NCBI RefSeq assembly: GCF_004005965.1
Contig: NZ_SACY01000006.1
Coordinates: forward strand, 1-64,000
Direction: 5' to 3'
DNA: 64,000 nucleotides
From: Sandaracinomonas limnophila
GTDB taxonomy: Bacteria > Bacteroidota > Bacteroidia > Cytophagales > Spirosomataceae
The notes beneath the pieces are model-generated. The model was not told the DNA's origin and made no database searches. It saw only the letters and a program-made list of their open reading frames with translations. This document shows, piece after piece, positions 1-8,009 of this stretch; the stretch's first letter is position 1, and every line of letters begins with the position of its first letter. Both the position numbers and the translations under genes were made by a program.

Positions 1-81
1 TTAGATAAGTGCCGCTAAATTCGTCTATCTAGCCTTTTTCCCGATTCCATGCTCCCTATGTCGCTGAATCGGAGTGCAAAG
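1..81 (-). ncRNA. possible start of a structured leftward transcript (partial)
   Basis: On the minus strand a near-consensus Bacteroidota -7 box (TAATCTTTGC, about 71-81, with one extra spacer base) is followed by a 7-bp perfect hairpin, CCGATTC pairing with GAATCGG around a loop containing GGGAGC. No convincing reading frame follows before the window edge. This could be the 5' end of a small RNA or a leader. I could not match it to tmRNA, SRP RNA or RNase P from the bases visible. Very tentative. Confidence 0.25.
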
Positions 82-153
82 ATTACCCTTTTTTTTTCTT
101 ATTCCAAATTACCCCCTAAAAAAAATTTAAGTTTTTTTAACCCTTTTTTCTAA

Positions 154-400
154 TTACTTGAAAATTAAACAACTAAGAATTCGAGAATAGGAGAATAGGA
201 GAATATGAGAATTGAGGAATTGAGGAATTGGGGAGTTGAGGAATATAAGAATTGAGGAATTGGGGAGTTGAGGAATATAAGAATATAAGAATATAAGAAA
301 GCCAAAATAAATATTTTCTCCGATTCTCCGATTCCTCAATTCCTATATTCACCGATTCCTATATTCCTAAATTCTTCTATTCCTTAATTCCTATTTTTTT
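154..400. repeat. AATTGAGGAATA-type low-complexity repeat with inverted arms
   Basis: Bases about 170-300 are built of variations on GAATTGAGGAATATAAG. Bases about 312-395 carry the reverse-complement theme (GATTCCTCAATTCCTATATTC), so the block can fold into a long imperfect hairpin. The same family recurs at 4395-4480, 4672-4712, 4980-5035 and 48324-48366. The reading frame inside it is a by-product of the repeat. The rest of 1-593 holds no gene I can support. Confidence 0.7.
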
Positions 401-593
401 TTTCAAAAATTGAAAAAGTTGCAAAATCACAACTTTTCTTTCATTTCAACCCTATAAATTTGTTCTCAATACTTAACCACTTTAATTATTTAAACCTAAC
501 CACTAATAGTACAAAAGTACTCACCTTTGAGATAAAGCCTAAATTGACTTCCGAGTAAAGGGGTTAAATTTAGGCTTTCCTCTTTCAATTGCG

Positions 594-601
594 TACCTTT
601 G
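594..601 (+). promoter_or_regulatory. -7 promoter box of the pseudouridine synthase gene
   Basis: TACCTTTG matches the Bacteroidota sigma-ABfr consensus TAnnTTTG and lies 22 bases before the ATG at 624. No clear TTTG -33 box is visible at the usual distance. Confidence 0.6.
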
Positions 602-623
602 CAATAAGTAGAATGTTTATCCC

Positions 624-1349
624 ATGAAAGATTTCCAAGTTATTTACGAAGACAACCACCTCCTAATCGTTAATAAACGAGCAGGAATATTAGTGCAAGG
701 TGATAAAACAGGTGATAAAACATTGACCGATGTACTGAAAAATTACATCAAAGAAAAATATGATAAACCGGGAGAGGTTTTCCTTCATCCAGTCCATCGC
801 TTGGATCGCCCTGTTTCTGGATTAGTAGTTTTTGCACGTACTTCAAAAGCGCTTGAGCGCATGATGGAACTTTTCCGTAGAAGAGAAATTCAGAAAACAT
901 ATTGGGCAGTAACGCGCAGAAAACCCAATCCACTGAAAGGGAAATTAACGCATTGGTTACTAAAAAATGAGGAGAAAAATATAACTACAGCTTATGATGA
1001 ACCATTTGGGAAAGCCCAAAAGGCAGAGCTTTATTACAAGCACCTAGGAAAAATCAACCTACACCACCTAATTGAAGTAGAACCAATTACTGGCCGACCG
1101 CATCAAATCCGAGTTCAACTATCAACCATTGGATGTCCTATTCGAGGGGATATTAAATATGGTTACGACAAACCGAATCCAGACGGAAGTATCAATCTAC
1201 ATGCTCGTCGCCTATATTTTATCCATCCAATCAAAAAAACTCCTATTCTTTGTAGAGCCGCTGTGCCTACAAATACCTTTTGGGAAGAGTTTTTGGAACT
1301 GGGATTGGAAGAAATCAAAGATTCTGCAATGGAATACCTATATGAATAG
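624..1349 (+). CDS. RluA/RluC-family RNA pseudouridine synthase
   Basis: Converts uridine to pseudouridine in rRNA or tRNA. The 241-residue protein has the family signature HRLDRPVSG at residues 58-66, with Asp61 the expected catalytic aspartate, and the later motif PITGRPHQIRVQLS. It begins directly with the catalytic domain (QVIYEDNHLLIVNK) and has no N-terminal S4 RNA-binding domain, so the target site (RluA, RluC, RluD or TruC type) cannot be assigned. The ATG at 624 follows a TACCTTTG promoter box. Its stop lies 1 bp from the stop of the convergent Rrf2 gene, with no terminator hairpin between them. Confidence 0.93.
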   Translation: MKDFQVIYEDNHLLIVNKRAGILVQGDKTGDKTLTDVLKNYIKEKYDKPGEVFLHPVHRLDRPVSGLVVFARTSKALERMMELFRRREIQKTYWAVTRRKPNPLKGKLTHWLLKNEEKNITTAYDEPFGKAQKAELYYKHLGKINLHHLIEVEPITGRPHQIRVQLSTIGCPIRGDIKYGYDKPNPDGSINLHARRLYFIHPIKKTPILCRAAVPTNTFWEEFLELGLEEIKDSAMEYLYE

Positions 1350-1350
1350 G

Positions 1351-1758
1351 CTAAACCAATTCTGCTAAAGTCGTTTTTTCTAAAACAGATAAATTGGCAT
1401 CACGCCATTTTGCCAACACCGAACGCAATTGACAGGTTTCTTCATCTGCACAATCGTCACATTTTCCATAAAAATGCAATGAGACGCATAAGGCAGGAGC
1501 AATAGGTCCGTCTACAATTCGAATGATTTTGGCAAAAGTTACTTGATCTGGTGGGATGCGTAAATAATAGCCTCCTCCTTTGCCTTTCTGCGATTGCAAA
1601 ATTCCATGATTTCTCAATTCCAATAAAATAGCCTCTAAAAATTTCTTGGGGATATTTTCTGAGTCGGCAATAAAAGATATTAATACCGGTCCTTTTTCAA
1701 AATTCTGCGCTAAAACCTTTAATGCTTTTAACGCATACTTTGCCTTTTTTGAAATCAT
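1351..1758 (-). CDS. Rrf2-family transcriptional regulator
   Basis: A 135-residue winged-helix DNA-binding protein of the Rrf2 family (IscR, NsrR, CymR relatives). The N-terminus MISKKAKYALKALKVLAQ and the wing segment QKGKGGGYYLRIPPDQV are typical. Four cysteines (Cys91, Cys100, Cys103, Cys109) lie in the region where IscR/NsrR bind an Fe-S cluster, so a cluster or Zn site is possible by inference. The spacing differs from the C-x5-C-x5-C of IscR. There is no isc/suf or nitric-oxide gene nearby to suggest a target. It sits downstream of rpsL-rpsG but beyond their terminator, so it is probably transcribed separately. Confidence 0.9.
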   Translation of the reverse strand: MISKKAKYALKALKVLAQNFEKGPVLISFIADSENIPKKFLEAILLELRNHGILQSQKGKGGGYYLRIPPDQVTFAKIIRIVDGPIAPALCVSLHFYGKCDDCADEETCQLRSVLAKWRDANLSVLEKTTLAELV

Positions 1759-1851
1759 GTTGTGCGAATCGTTTCTGAAATGTAATCAAAGCTAATGATA
1801 ATTTAATGATTTGTCAAATCCATAGACTTGATAGGCTATGATTTTGGACAT

Positions 1852-1882
1852 AAAAAAAGGCCACTCGTTGAGCGGCCTTCTT
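1852..1882 (-). terminator. intrinsic terminator after rpsG
   Basis: AAGGCC-CTC paired with GAG-GGCCTT around a short loop, followed on the minus strand by a run of T (the A-run at about 1851-1857 on the plus strand). It lies 15-45 bases after the rpsG stop and ends the rpsL-rpsG transcript. Confidence 0.85.
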
Positions 1883-1896
1883 TCGTAATTCGTTTA

Positions 1897-2364
1897 TTAA
1901 AAACGGAAGTGTGAGAACGCTTTGTTCGCTTCCGCCATTCTGTGCGTATCATCTTTCTTCTTAACCGCAGCTCCTTCACCCTTGGCAGCAGCTATGATTT
2001 CATTAGCTAGACGATCCATCATAGTTTTATCTCCACGCTTTCGAGCGTACAAGATTAACCATTTCATTCCTAAAGACACTTTGCGTTCAGCTCGCACTTC
2101 TGTAGGAACTTGGAAGTTGGCACCTCCCACACGACGGCTTTTCACCTCCACGGTTGGCATTACATTGTTCAATGCTTTTTTCCAAGTTTCTAAACCATTT
2201 TCTTTCGTACGCTCCTCAACCTTGTCTAATGCATCATAAAAGATGGTATAGGCAATCGACTTCTTCCCGTCGTACATCAAATTGTTTACAAACTTTGTTA
2301 CTAATACATCCTTAAATTTAGGATCTGGTAAAACGTAGCGTTTTTTTGGTTTCGCCTTTCTCAT
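1897..2364 (-). CDS. rpsG: 30S ribosomal protein S7
   Basis: Primary 16S rRNA-binding protein that nucleates the 30S head. The 155-residue length and motifs [33 protein letters not shown] and [14 protein letters not shown] match S7. It is co-transcribed with rpsL, 70 bp upstream. A terminator follows directly and the next gene is an Rrf2 regulator, so fusA, normally next in the str operon, is not here. Confidence 0.99.
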   Translation of the reverse strand: MRKAKPKKRYVLPDPKFKDVLVTKFVNNLMYDGKKSIAYTIFYDALDKVEERTKENGLETWKKALNNVMPTVEVKSRRVGGANFQVPTEVRAERKVSLGMKWLILYARKRGDKTMMDRLANEIIAAAKGEGAAVKKKDDTHRMAEANKAFSHFRF

Positions 2365-2434
2365 TTTGTTAGTTTTTTAATGTTGACCCAATTTCTTCTG
2401 CCCTAACAAGGCATACTGGATCGTTGTTAATTAA

Positions 2435-2839
2435 TTATTTTTTCTTTCCAGTTGGAGCAGCTTGTCCTGGCTTAGGACGCTTAGCACCATACTTAGAACG
2501 AGACTGTAAACGTCCGCTCACACCCGCAGTATCTAATGCCCCACGAATAATGTGATAACGAACACCTGGTAAGTCTTTTACACGACCACCACGGATCAAT
2601 ACGATCGAGTGCTCTTGTAAATTGTGTCCTTCACCTGGAATGTATGCGTTCACCTCTTTTTGGTTCGTTAAACGAACACGAGCTACTTTACGCATCGCTG
2701 AATTTGGTTTTTTAGGAGTTGTCGTGTATACACGAGTACATACTCCACGTCTTTGCGGGCAAGAATCTAAAGCTGGCGACTTTGATTTCCAAGTCATCTG
2801 CTCACGTCCTTTACGCACCAATTGCTGAATAGTTGGCAT
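2435..2839 (-). CDS. rpsL: 30S ribosomal protein S12
   Basis: S12 of the decoding centre, 134 residues. [34 protein letters not shown] and [12 protein letters not shown] are diagnostic. Lysines of the streptomycin region ([24 protein letters not shown]) appear wild type. First gene of an rpsL-rpsG unit with a clear -33/-7 promoter about 95 bases upstream. Confidence 0.99.
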   Translation of the reverse strand: MPTIQQLVRKGREQMTWKSKSPALDSCPQRRGVCTRVYTTTPKKPNSAMRKVARVRLTNQKEVNAYIPGEGHNLQEHSIVLIRGGRVKDLPGVRYHIIRGALDTAGVSGRLQSRSKYGAKRPKPGQAAPTGKKK

Positions 2840-2932
2840 TTTGTAATGTTACCGTTTAAATGTTTAAATTATTTTAACCCTATCAACACAAATAATCAGT
2901 CCTAAAACTTCTATCGCATACGAACGGGGGTG

Positions 2933-2963
2933 CAAAGTTATAAAGATTTTTTGAATTAACAAA
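2933..2963 (-). promoter_or_regulatory. rpsL-rpsG promoter
   Basis: On the minus strand, a -33 TTTG (2960-2963), a 19-bp spacer and a -7 TAACTTTG (2933-2940), which fits the Bacteroidota consensus and spacing. The leader to the rpsL ATG is about 90 nt. Confidence 0.75.
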
Positions 2964-3119
2964 TACTTTACTAATATCTAATTAGCTACCGTGGGCAACC
3001 ACTATTATTAATTTTATCAAACAACTGAACTTTTTAACTAGTAAATTGCAGGGGGTAAGGGGACGCATTTCCCCTTAAAAAAACAAAGAATCAATTCCTA
3101 ACAAGAAACTGATGTTTTT

Positions 3120-3149
3120 TAAAACAAAATGAGGGCCCTAGCCCTCATT
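3120..3149 (-). terminator. uxuA terminator
   Basis: On the minus strand ATGAGGGC-TAG-GGCCCTCAT forms a GC-rich hairpin followed by a T-rich tract. It lies directly after the uxuA stop. Confidence 0.85.
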
Positions 3150-3150
3150 T

Positions 3151-4344
3151 TTATAGTTTCAACATTCCTCGAATTCCAATCTCCAAACCTCTCAATTCCG
3201 CCAAGCCTCTTAATCGACCTATAGCCGTATACCCTGGATTCGTTTTTTTTCCCTCTTGCAAATCATCCAACATACGATGTCCGTGATCTGGCCTGAAAGG
3301 CATGCGTAAATCTTTTCTGCCTTCCTTTTCACGTTTTTGCTGCTCTTGCACCAAGGCTTTCATCACTCCAAACATATCAACATCACCGTCTAAATGGTCT
3401 GCTTCATGGAAATCGCCTAATTCATTCCGCTTAGTTGCACGCAAATGAATAAAATTGATTCGATCACCCATACGTTCTACCATCCCTACTAAATCATTAT
3501 CCGCTCGTACTCCGTAACTTCCAGTACAAAAACACAATCCGTTATTTGGCGAATCATACGCTGCTAACAATTGTTTTGCATCGGATTCCGTACTCACAAC
3601 GCGTGGCAATCCTAAAATTGGGAAAGGTGGATCATCTGGATGAATCGACAAATTAATGCCAGCCTCCTCAGCAACCGGAGTTATTTCACAAATGAAATCA
3701 TATAAATGTCCACGCAATTCTGCATCACCCACCGAATGATACGTATCCAATGCTTTTTGGAAAGATTCCAAGGTAAACGACTCCTCAGAACCTGGTAATC
3801 CTGCAATCACATTACGAACTAATTTTTCGCGTTGAGCTGGATTCGATTGATCCATCCATTTTTTCGCACGATCAATTTGTTCACTCGTATAAGTTGCCTC
3901 AGCTCCTGGCCTTTTTAAAATAAACAATTCAAAGGCTGCAAATTCAGTCGCATTAAAATTTAGACCCGTTGATCCATCTGGAAAACGAAAATCTAAATCG
4001 GTGCGAGTCCAGTCGAGCACTGGCATGAAATTATAACAAACCAAATCTAAACCTACTTTACCTACATTTCTTAGCGATTGTTTATAATTTTCAATGTATT
4101 GTTTATAATTACCGGTTCTGGTTTTGATATCCTCATGAATCGGAATACTCTCAATCACCGACCAAGTCAAACCGCCCTTTTCAATGATTGCTTTGCGCTC
4201 CAACAAATCCTCCACCTCCCATACCACTCCATTGGGTACTTGATGCAAGGCATTAACAATACCTGTAGCCCCTGCTTGTCGCACATCACTTAATTTCACT
4301 GGGTCGTTCGGACCGAACCACCTCCATGTTTGCTCTAATGCCAT
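3151..4344 (-). CDS. uxuA: D-mannonate dehydratase
   Basis: Dehydrates D-mannonate to 2-keto-3-deoxygluconate in hexuronate breakdown, a Mn/Fe-dependent TIM-barrel enzyme. The 397-residue length and motifs [49 protein letters not shown] and [14 protein letters not shown] are characteristic and include the His/Asp/Glu metal-site segments. It has its own terminator. No uxuB, uxaC or kdgK neighbour is present, so the rest of the pathway must be elsewhere. Confidence 0.98.
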   Translation of the reverse strand: MALEQTWRWFGPNDPVKLSDVRQAGATGIVNALHQVPNGVVWEVEDLLERKAIIEKGGLTWSVIESIPIHEDIKTRTGNYKQYIENYKQSLRNVGKVGLDLVCYNFMPVLDWTRTDLDFRFPDGSTGLNFNATEFAAFELFILKRPGAEATYTSEQIDRAKKWMDQSNPAQREKLVRNVIAGLPGSEESFTLESFQKALDTYHSVGDAELRGHLYDFICEITPVAEEAGINLSIHPDDPPFPILGLPRVVSTESDAKQLLAAYDSPNNGLCFCTGSYGVRADNDLVGMVERMGDRINFIHLRATKRNELGDFHEADHLDGDVDMFGVMKALVQEQQKREKEGRKDLRMPFRPDHGHRMLDDLQEGKKTNPGYTAIGRLRGLAELRGLEIGIRGMLKL

Positions 4345-4715
4345 ATCCTTAAAATTAATATACTTATAAAAGGCGAAAAAAGGAAGGATTTACTGAAAAT
4401 AAGAATTGAAGAATATAGGAATTGGAGAATATGGGAATTGAAGAATATAGGAATATTGGAATTGGAGAATATGGGAAACTGCGAATTTTGAATTTTAAAA
4501 AACAATCCCAGCGGGATTGCACATCTATAGCCACAAAACCGATAGATTTGCCTGCGACCCCGCTGGGGTCGCCTATTCACGCACCCTCAGTGGCACCCCC
4601 GGTGGGGTGCAATGTATATGAAATTCTCCACATGGCTATAGATGTGGCATCCCTCCGGGATGCTTCCTAAATTCCTAATATTCTTATATTCTCCAATTCT
4701 TATATGCTTAAATTC
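4345..4715. repeat. palindrome cluster framed by inverted AATTGGAGAATAT arms
   Basis: No gene. Left arm 4395-4480 and right arm 4672-4712 are built from the same simple repeat in opposite orientation (shared core AGAATTGGAGAATAT). Between them (about 4503-4668) lie four GC-rich hairpins: AATCCCAGCGGGATT, GCGACCCCGCTGGGGTCGC, GCACCCCCGGTGGGGTGC and GCATCCCTCCGGGATGC. An outer inverted pair, ACATCTATAGCCA (from about 4522) and TGGCTATAGATGT (about 4633-4645), encloses the middle. This looks like a REP/BIME-type element inside simple-repeat arms. The right arm begins at the stop codon of the small membrane gene that follows. Confidence 0.75.
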
Positions 4716-4925
4716 TCAGCCTCTCCTATCCACAATAAATATGGAAACCGAACCTATAATTGGAAATAAAAATATCACAAGCACTCGCACTAATTTTTCC
4801 GTACCAGAAAAACTTTGATTTCTCAATGTTTTAATCAATGCTATGAGCATCAAAATGGGATGAACTAAAAACAAGGAGATTCCGAAAAGAATAAATAAAC
4901 TTTCATTTGAAGTTAAATATGCCAT
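4716..4925 (-). CDS. small membrane protein, phospholipase D nuclease N-terminal (PLDc_N) type
   Basis: A 69-residue protein with two membrane segments (about residues 9-29 and 47-64) ending in a charged IVDRRG. The second segment, VLVIFLFPIIGSVSIFI, resembles the PLDc_N domain (PxxGxxxY/F), which occurs alone as a short membrane protein in many Bacteroidota. Function unknown. The stop codon abuts the right arm of the repeat element at 4345-4715. Upstream, 4936-5035 holds further simple repeats (GTTAATTGTTAAT, then ATTCCTAAATTCTTAG). Confidence 0.6.
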   Translation of the reverse strand: MAYLTSNESLFILFGISLFLVHPILMLIALIKTLRNQSFSGTEKLVRVLVIFLFPIIGSVSIFIVDRRG

Positions 4926-4935
4926 AGTGGTAAAG

Positions 4936-5036
4936 GTTAAATGGTTAATTGTTAATGGTTAATTGTTAATTTAAAAAACATTCTTCAATTCCTAAATTCT
5001 TAGATTCCTAAATTCTTAGATTCCTAAATTCTTAAA
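4936..5036. repeat. two tandem simple repeats
   Basis: GGTTAATTGTTAATGG-type repeat at 4936-4972, followed by three to four copies of TTCCTAAATTCTTAGA at 4983-5036. The same themes recur at 27744-27797 and 154-400. No gene. Confidence 0.7.
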
Positions 5037-5068
5037 AAAAAGCTTGCTAGGAGTCCCAACAAGCTTTC
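5037..5068 (-). terminator. terminator downstream of the DUF4301 gene
   Basis: On the minus strand AAAGCTTG pairs with CAAGCTTT around a 13-base loop, followed by a run of eight T. It lies about 80 bases beyond the DUF4301 stop at 5149. Confidence 0.75.
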
Positions 5069-5148
5069 TGTAATCAAGCATTTATATACTTTCTCTAAAT
5101 CGCTTTAAAGAAGCGGCAAAATTAAGGCTTTTTTAGCATTGTTCAAAA

Positions 5149-6627
5149 TTATGCATTCTGATGTGCTGGCCTTAATAAATCATTCACCGTCTTTACCGGA
5201 TTAAACGTCTCTAATGGCACCTCAACAAAGATTGTGTTCCAAAAAGCCATGGCTCCATTCCACAATCCTGGCAGTTCCAAGGCCTTCAATTTCTTCCCAT
5301 CTTTCGTTTTCTCTGTAATAAATCCCGTATTCATGTCACGAAAATTTCGCAAATCGAACTTTCTTCCTTGCAAATCTTTGGTTGCACAGACCAAATCCAC
5401 CGGATTAAAGTGTGTACTTCCTTTAAACAAACTCATTTGTCCATTGTCTTCTGGATTCACCTGGGCTGACTCTACCAATTGCAAAGTGCTATTTCCTTCT
5501 TCATCCTGACACCAAAATGGTCCGCCACCAGGTTCTCCCGTATTTTTTACCACCCCACACACGCGCGTTGGTCGATTCAACACTTCTCTTAAAAACACCA
5601 CTTTTTGTTCCGGTGGCAATAATTGATAGGCCGGACTAGGCACAAACCCCAAATAAGCCACCAATTCTTGCTCTGCTTGTATCAATAAATCATCCGAAAC
5701 ATCTCCTTGCAGTTGTTCATCCAAGGCTTTTATACCCTCCAAAATGCTCAACAACAAGCCTCCAATGGCCTTTTTGTATTCAATGGTGGGTCCTCGCAAG
5801 GCATCTGGAACCACATTGTCCACATTCTTGATAAAAATAATATCGGCATGTAAATCATTGAGATTTTCTAAAAGCGCACCGTGTCCGGCAGGACGAAACA
5901 GCATGCTGCCATCTGCCTCCCTAAAAAATTCATTATCCATATCTACGGCTACAGTGTCTGTTGATAATTTTTGTTCCGAAAAGGTAATTTGAAAACGAAT
6001 GCCAAATTTCTTTTCTAGTTTTGGAACAAGCTGTGAAACCAATTCCTCAAAACGAGAACGGTGTTCTGGCGATACCGTAAAATGCAATTTAGCAGATTTC
6101 CCATCCGAAGCATATTCGATGGCTTCCAATAAATGCTCTTGTAAGGGCGTCCGAACCTCCTCCGGATACATATGAAAATCGAGCAATCCTTTTGGCAATG
6201 CACCATAGCCTAATCCTTCCGACAATAACAACTTACTTAGCACCTCTTTTTCGCTTGGGTTTGAACTCAATAAATTTTCCAAAGCTGGGAAAAAGGCAAA
6301 TTGCTGCAATTTTTCAAAAAACACTTTCGATTCCTTGTTTGCTTCCCCTTCTTGCAAATGCTCAAAAAGCGACTTAAACATGCGCGTCGCTGCGCCCGAG
6401 GCAGGCACCATTTTCAAGATAGATAATCCCGATTTAGCATCATCAAACTTCTGAGCCATCTCTCTAACCTGATCTGCTGTCAACTGAATCACCCCTTCTC
6501 CTGGAGTAGCTGCTTTAAATAGGGTCATCCAAGGAAACCCATTTTTAAAATAGTTGATTTGTTGTTCAACCTCAGCCGGTTGAATACCACGTTTTTCTAA
6601 TTGAGTTAAATCGGAGGAATTCAGCAT
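5149..6627 (-). CDS. DUF4301 family protein
   Basis: A 492-residue cytoplasmic protein of the Bacteroidota-restricted DUF4301 family. Family hallmarks visible are ILKMVPASGAATRMFKSL near residue 75, VDMDNEFFREADGSMLFRPAGHGALLENL near 230-258 and VCGVVKNTGEPGGGPFWCQD near 355. The glycine-rich GAATRMF and HGALLENL segments recall nucleotide-sugar pyrophosphorylases, but this is only a resemblance and no reaction is assigned. No signal peptide. Monocistronic with its own terminator. Confidence 0.85.
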   Translation of the reverse strand: MLNSSDLTQLEKRGIQPAEVEQQINYFKNGFPWMTLFKAATPGEGVIQLTADQVREMAQKFDDAKSGLSILKMVPASGAATRMFKSLFEHLQEGEANKESKVFFEKLQQFAFFPALENLLSSNPSEKEVLSKLLLSEGLGYGALPKGLLDFHMYPEEVRTPLQEHLLEAIEYASDGKSAKLHFTVSPEHRSRFEELVSQLVPKLEKKFGIRFQITFSEQKLSTDTVAVDMDNEFFREADGSMLFRPAGHGALLENLNDLHADIIFIKNVDNVVPDALRGPTIEYKKAIGGLLLSILEGIKALDEQLQGDVSDDLLIQAEQELVAYLGFVPSPAYQLLPPEQKVVFLREVLNRPTRVCGVVKNTGEPGGGPFWCQDEEGNSTLQLVESAQVNPEDNGQMSLFKGSTHFNPVDLVCATKDLQGRKFDLRNFRDMNTGFITEKTKDGKKLKALELPGLWNGAMAFWNTIFVEVPLETFNPVKTVNDLLRPAHQNA

Positions 6628-6688
6628 ATTTAAAAATTTTCAATTATTTAAATATACTAAATTTTAATGTATTGAAAATTCAAGCATT

Positions 6689-6946
6689 CTATTTATTTAA
6701 CATTAAATATAAAATCCCAAGTAAAATCCCAAAAATCAACATTGGTTTCCAATAAAAATTAAACTTAGCTTTATTAAATATGTACAAATACATTAACACA
6801 ACAAGAGTAGCAAGATGTACATATAATTTGGGTGTTTCAAAAACGTGGCCTGAGGGAAGAATAAAACAAATAGTTGCATTCAAAATAAGGATCAATACCT
6901 GAAGATTTTTTAAAAGCCAATGGCCTAAAAGAGTAGCTCCCTTCAT
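6689..6946 (-). CDS. small three-helix membrane protein of unknown function
   Basis: From the ATG at 6946, 27 bp after the preceding stop, the protein is 85 residues with three hydrophobic stretches (about LLKNLQVLILILNATICFIL, LYVHLATLVVLMYLYIF and PMLIFGILLGILYLML). A longer frame from 7069 would overlap the upstream gene by about 100 bp and is less likely. It is the third gene of the leftward peptide/beta-protein cassette, and no equivalent follows the second cassette at 55-56 kb. I do not recognise it. Confidence 0.55.
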   Translation of the reverse strand: MKGATLLGHWLLKNLQVLILILNATICFILPSGHVFETPKLYVHLATLVVLMYLYIFNKAKFNFYWKPMLIFGILLGILYLMLNK

Positions 6947-6972
6947 TTGCAGTTCAATTAATAAATTACATT

Positions 6973-7635
6973 TTAATTTTCTACCTGCAACCTCATCATA
7001 GGACCAATTTTCCCTTCTTGAAAAGATTTCAAAACAAACCAGTCGTTTAAACTTGTTGACCTGAAACAAAATTGTTTTATTCCTGAATATTTTCCCATTG
7101 CAATTCTATCAGTTTCTTCTGAATAAAATTTAGATTTTGCAAAAAAATTCACTATAACAAAAATACCACCTTCTGGAATAACCAAATTATCTAATAAAAC
7201 AGGAAATTCATTCCAACCTAAATGATTTACCAATAATGGTAATTCTTTATTATGTAACTTTGTTAAAGGAAGATTGTCTTTTCCTTTGGAAAACAATAAC
7301 AATTGAAAAACATAATTTTGTTTTTTTTTCTCATCAAAATAAATCGAAACATTTTTAATTCTTTTCCCTATAATCAAATCATCATCAAATAACATACCAA
7401 TTTGACACGGAGCCTTTGATAAAAACGAATAATGTTTTTTTCTTTTAGGTTTTTCAGTTTCTATCAATGATAATTTATTGGCAATTATTTTTACCTCATT
7501 CAATAAAATTGATTTTGAAGTATCTGATTTTGGACATATGGGGATTGAATTAAAAACACCATACACATTTTCAAAAATTAAAACGAGAAAAACTGTTAAA
7601 ACGCTTGCGATTAGTTGAAATAAATTTTTATTCAT
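6973..7635 (-). CDS. exported protein of peptide cassette 1, paralogue of 55469-56416
   Basis: 220 residues, with an N-terminal hydrophobic segment (about 5-27) for export. From about residue 70 it aligns by eye with the C-terminal half of the protein at 55469-56416: FDDDLIIGKRIKNVSIYF with FDSTQFAFKKIEAVMVYI, GWNEFPVLLDNLVIPEGGIF with GWNTFSISGNQPQIPSSGCF, and the ending IGPMMRLQV with LKPMIALSL. The pattern suggests an all-beta sandwich. The CarboxypepD_reg-like domain at the front of the paralogue is missing here; only a short strand (LLNEVKIIANK) resembling its linker remains, so this copy looks N-terminally shortened. It lies 46 bp after the Cys-rich peptide gene. Function unknown. Confidence 0.7.
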   Translation of the reverse strand: MNKNLFQLIASVLTVFLVLIFENVYGVFNSIPICPKSDTSKSILLNEVKIIANKLSLIETEKPKRKKHYSFLSKAPCQIGMLFDDDLIIGKRIKNVSIYFDEKKKQNYVFQLLLFSKGKDNLPLTKLHNKELPLLVNHLGWNEFPVLLDNLVIPEGGIFVIVNFFAKSKFYSEETDRIAMGKYSGIKQFCFRSTSLNDWFVLKSFQEGKIGPMMRLQVEN

Positions 7636-7681
7636 TATTCATATTAATATCAATTTGAAAATAATTTAAACTCAAATTAAA

Positions 7682-7978
7682 TTAGTCCGGACAAGGTTGA
7701 GTTACCTGCACAATTCTGTAATCAATCTTGATCCCTAAAAAATACCTATATTCCTCATAATAATAAACACAAGCCTTATTATCTGGAGTATGGGAATGAC
7801 CAACTCCCTGTGATCCTCCATCTAATGCACAATATGAACGACTCCAACCAAAAAACAACCAATCTGGATCACAACCAACATTCGGTTCGTATGCATAAAT
7901 AAATATTGGGATAAGAAGAATAATCGTAAAAATAAATAATTTAGTTTTTTTTGAATACCTATTTATTAACTTTTTCAT
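7682..7978 (-). CDS. small exported Cys-rich peptide, cassette 1
   Basis: 98 residues: a basic N-terminus, a hydrophobic stretch (about 14-30) as signal or anchor, and a short mature part with Cys36, Cys50, Cys70 and Cys96. The peptide at 55156-55458 shares C-x13-C, the motif PDxKxC, a 25-residue gap to the last Cys, W-x-F-x-G just after the first Cys, Y-x-x-GIK, and the ending PCP. Four conserved Cys in an exported peptide suggest two disulfides. It is the first gene of its cassette. I do not recognise a named family; it is NVEALA-like in size and export only. Upstream lies a broken LuxR gene. Confidence 0.75.
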   Translation of the reverse strand: MKKLINRYSKKTKLFIFTIILLIPIFIYAYEPNVGCDPDWLFFGWSRSYCALDGGSQGVGHSHTPDNKACVYYYEEYRYFLGIKIDYRIVQVTQPCPD

Positions 7979-8009
7979 TGTATTAAAATATATAAACTCC
8001 TCCTACTTC

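Noticed and set aside
154-339. 61-codon frame rich in FLNSPIPQF-type repeats
   Set aside because: Periodic peptide produced by the AATTGAGGAATA repeat; no start context.
4422-4670. Open frame of 82 codons beginning MENMGIEEYRNIGIGEYG
   Set aside because: It is a translation of simple-repeat arm and palindromes with no promoter or family resemblance.
7682-7978. Assignment of the exported peptide to the NVEALA family
   Set aside because: Size and export are similar but the NVEALA motif and the typical glycine-rich part are absent.
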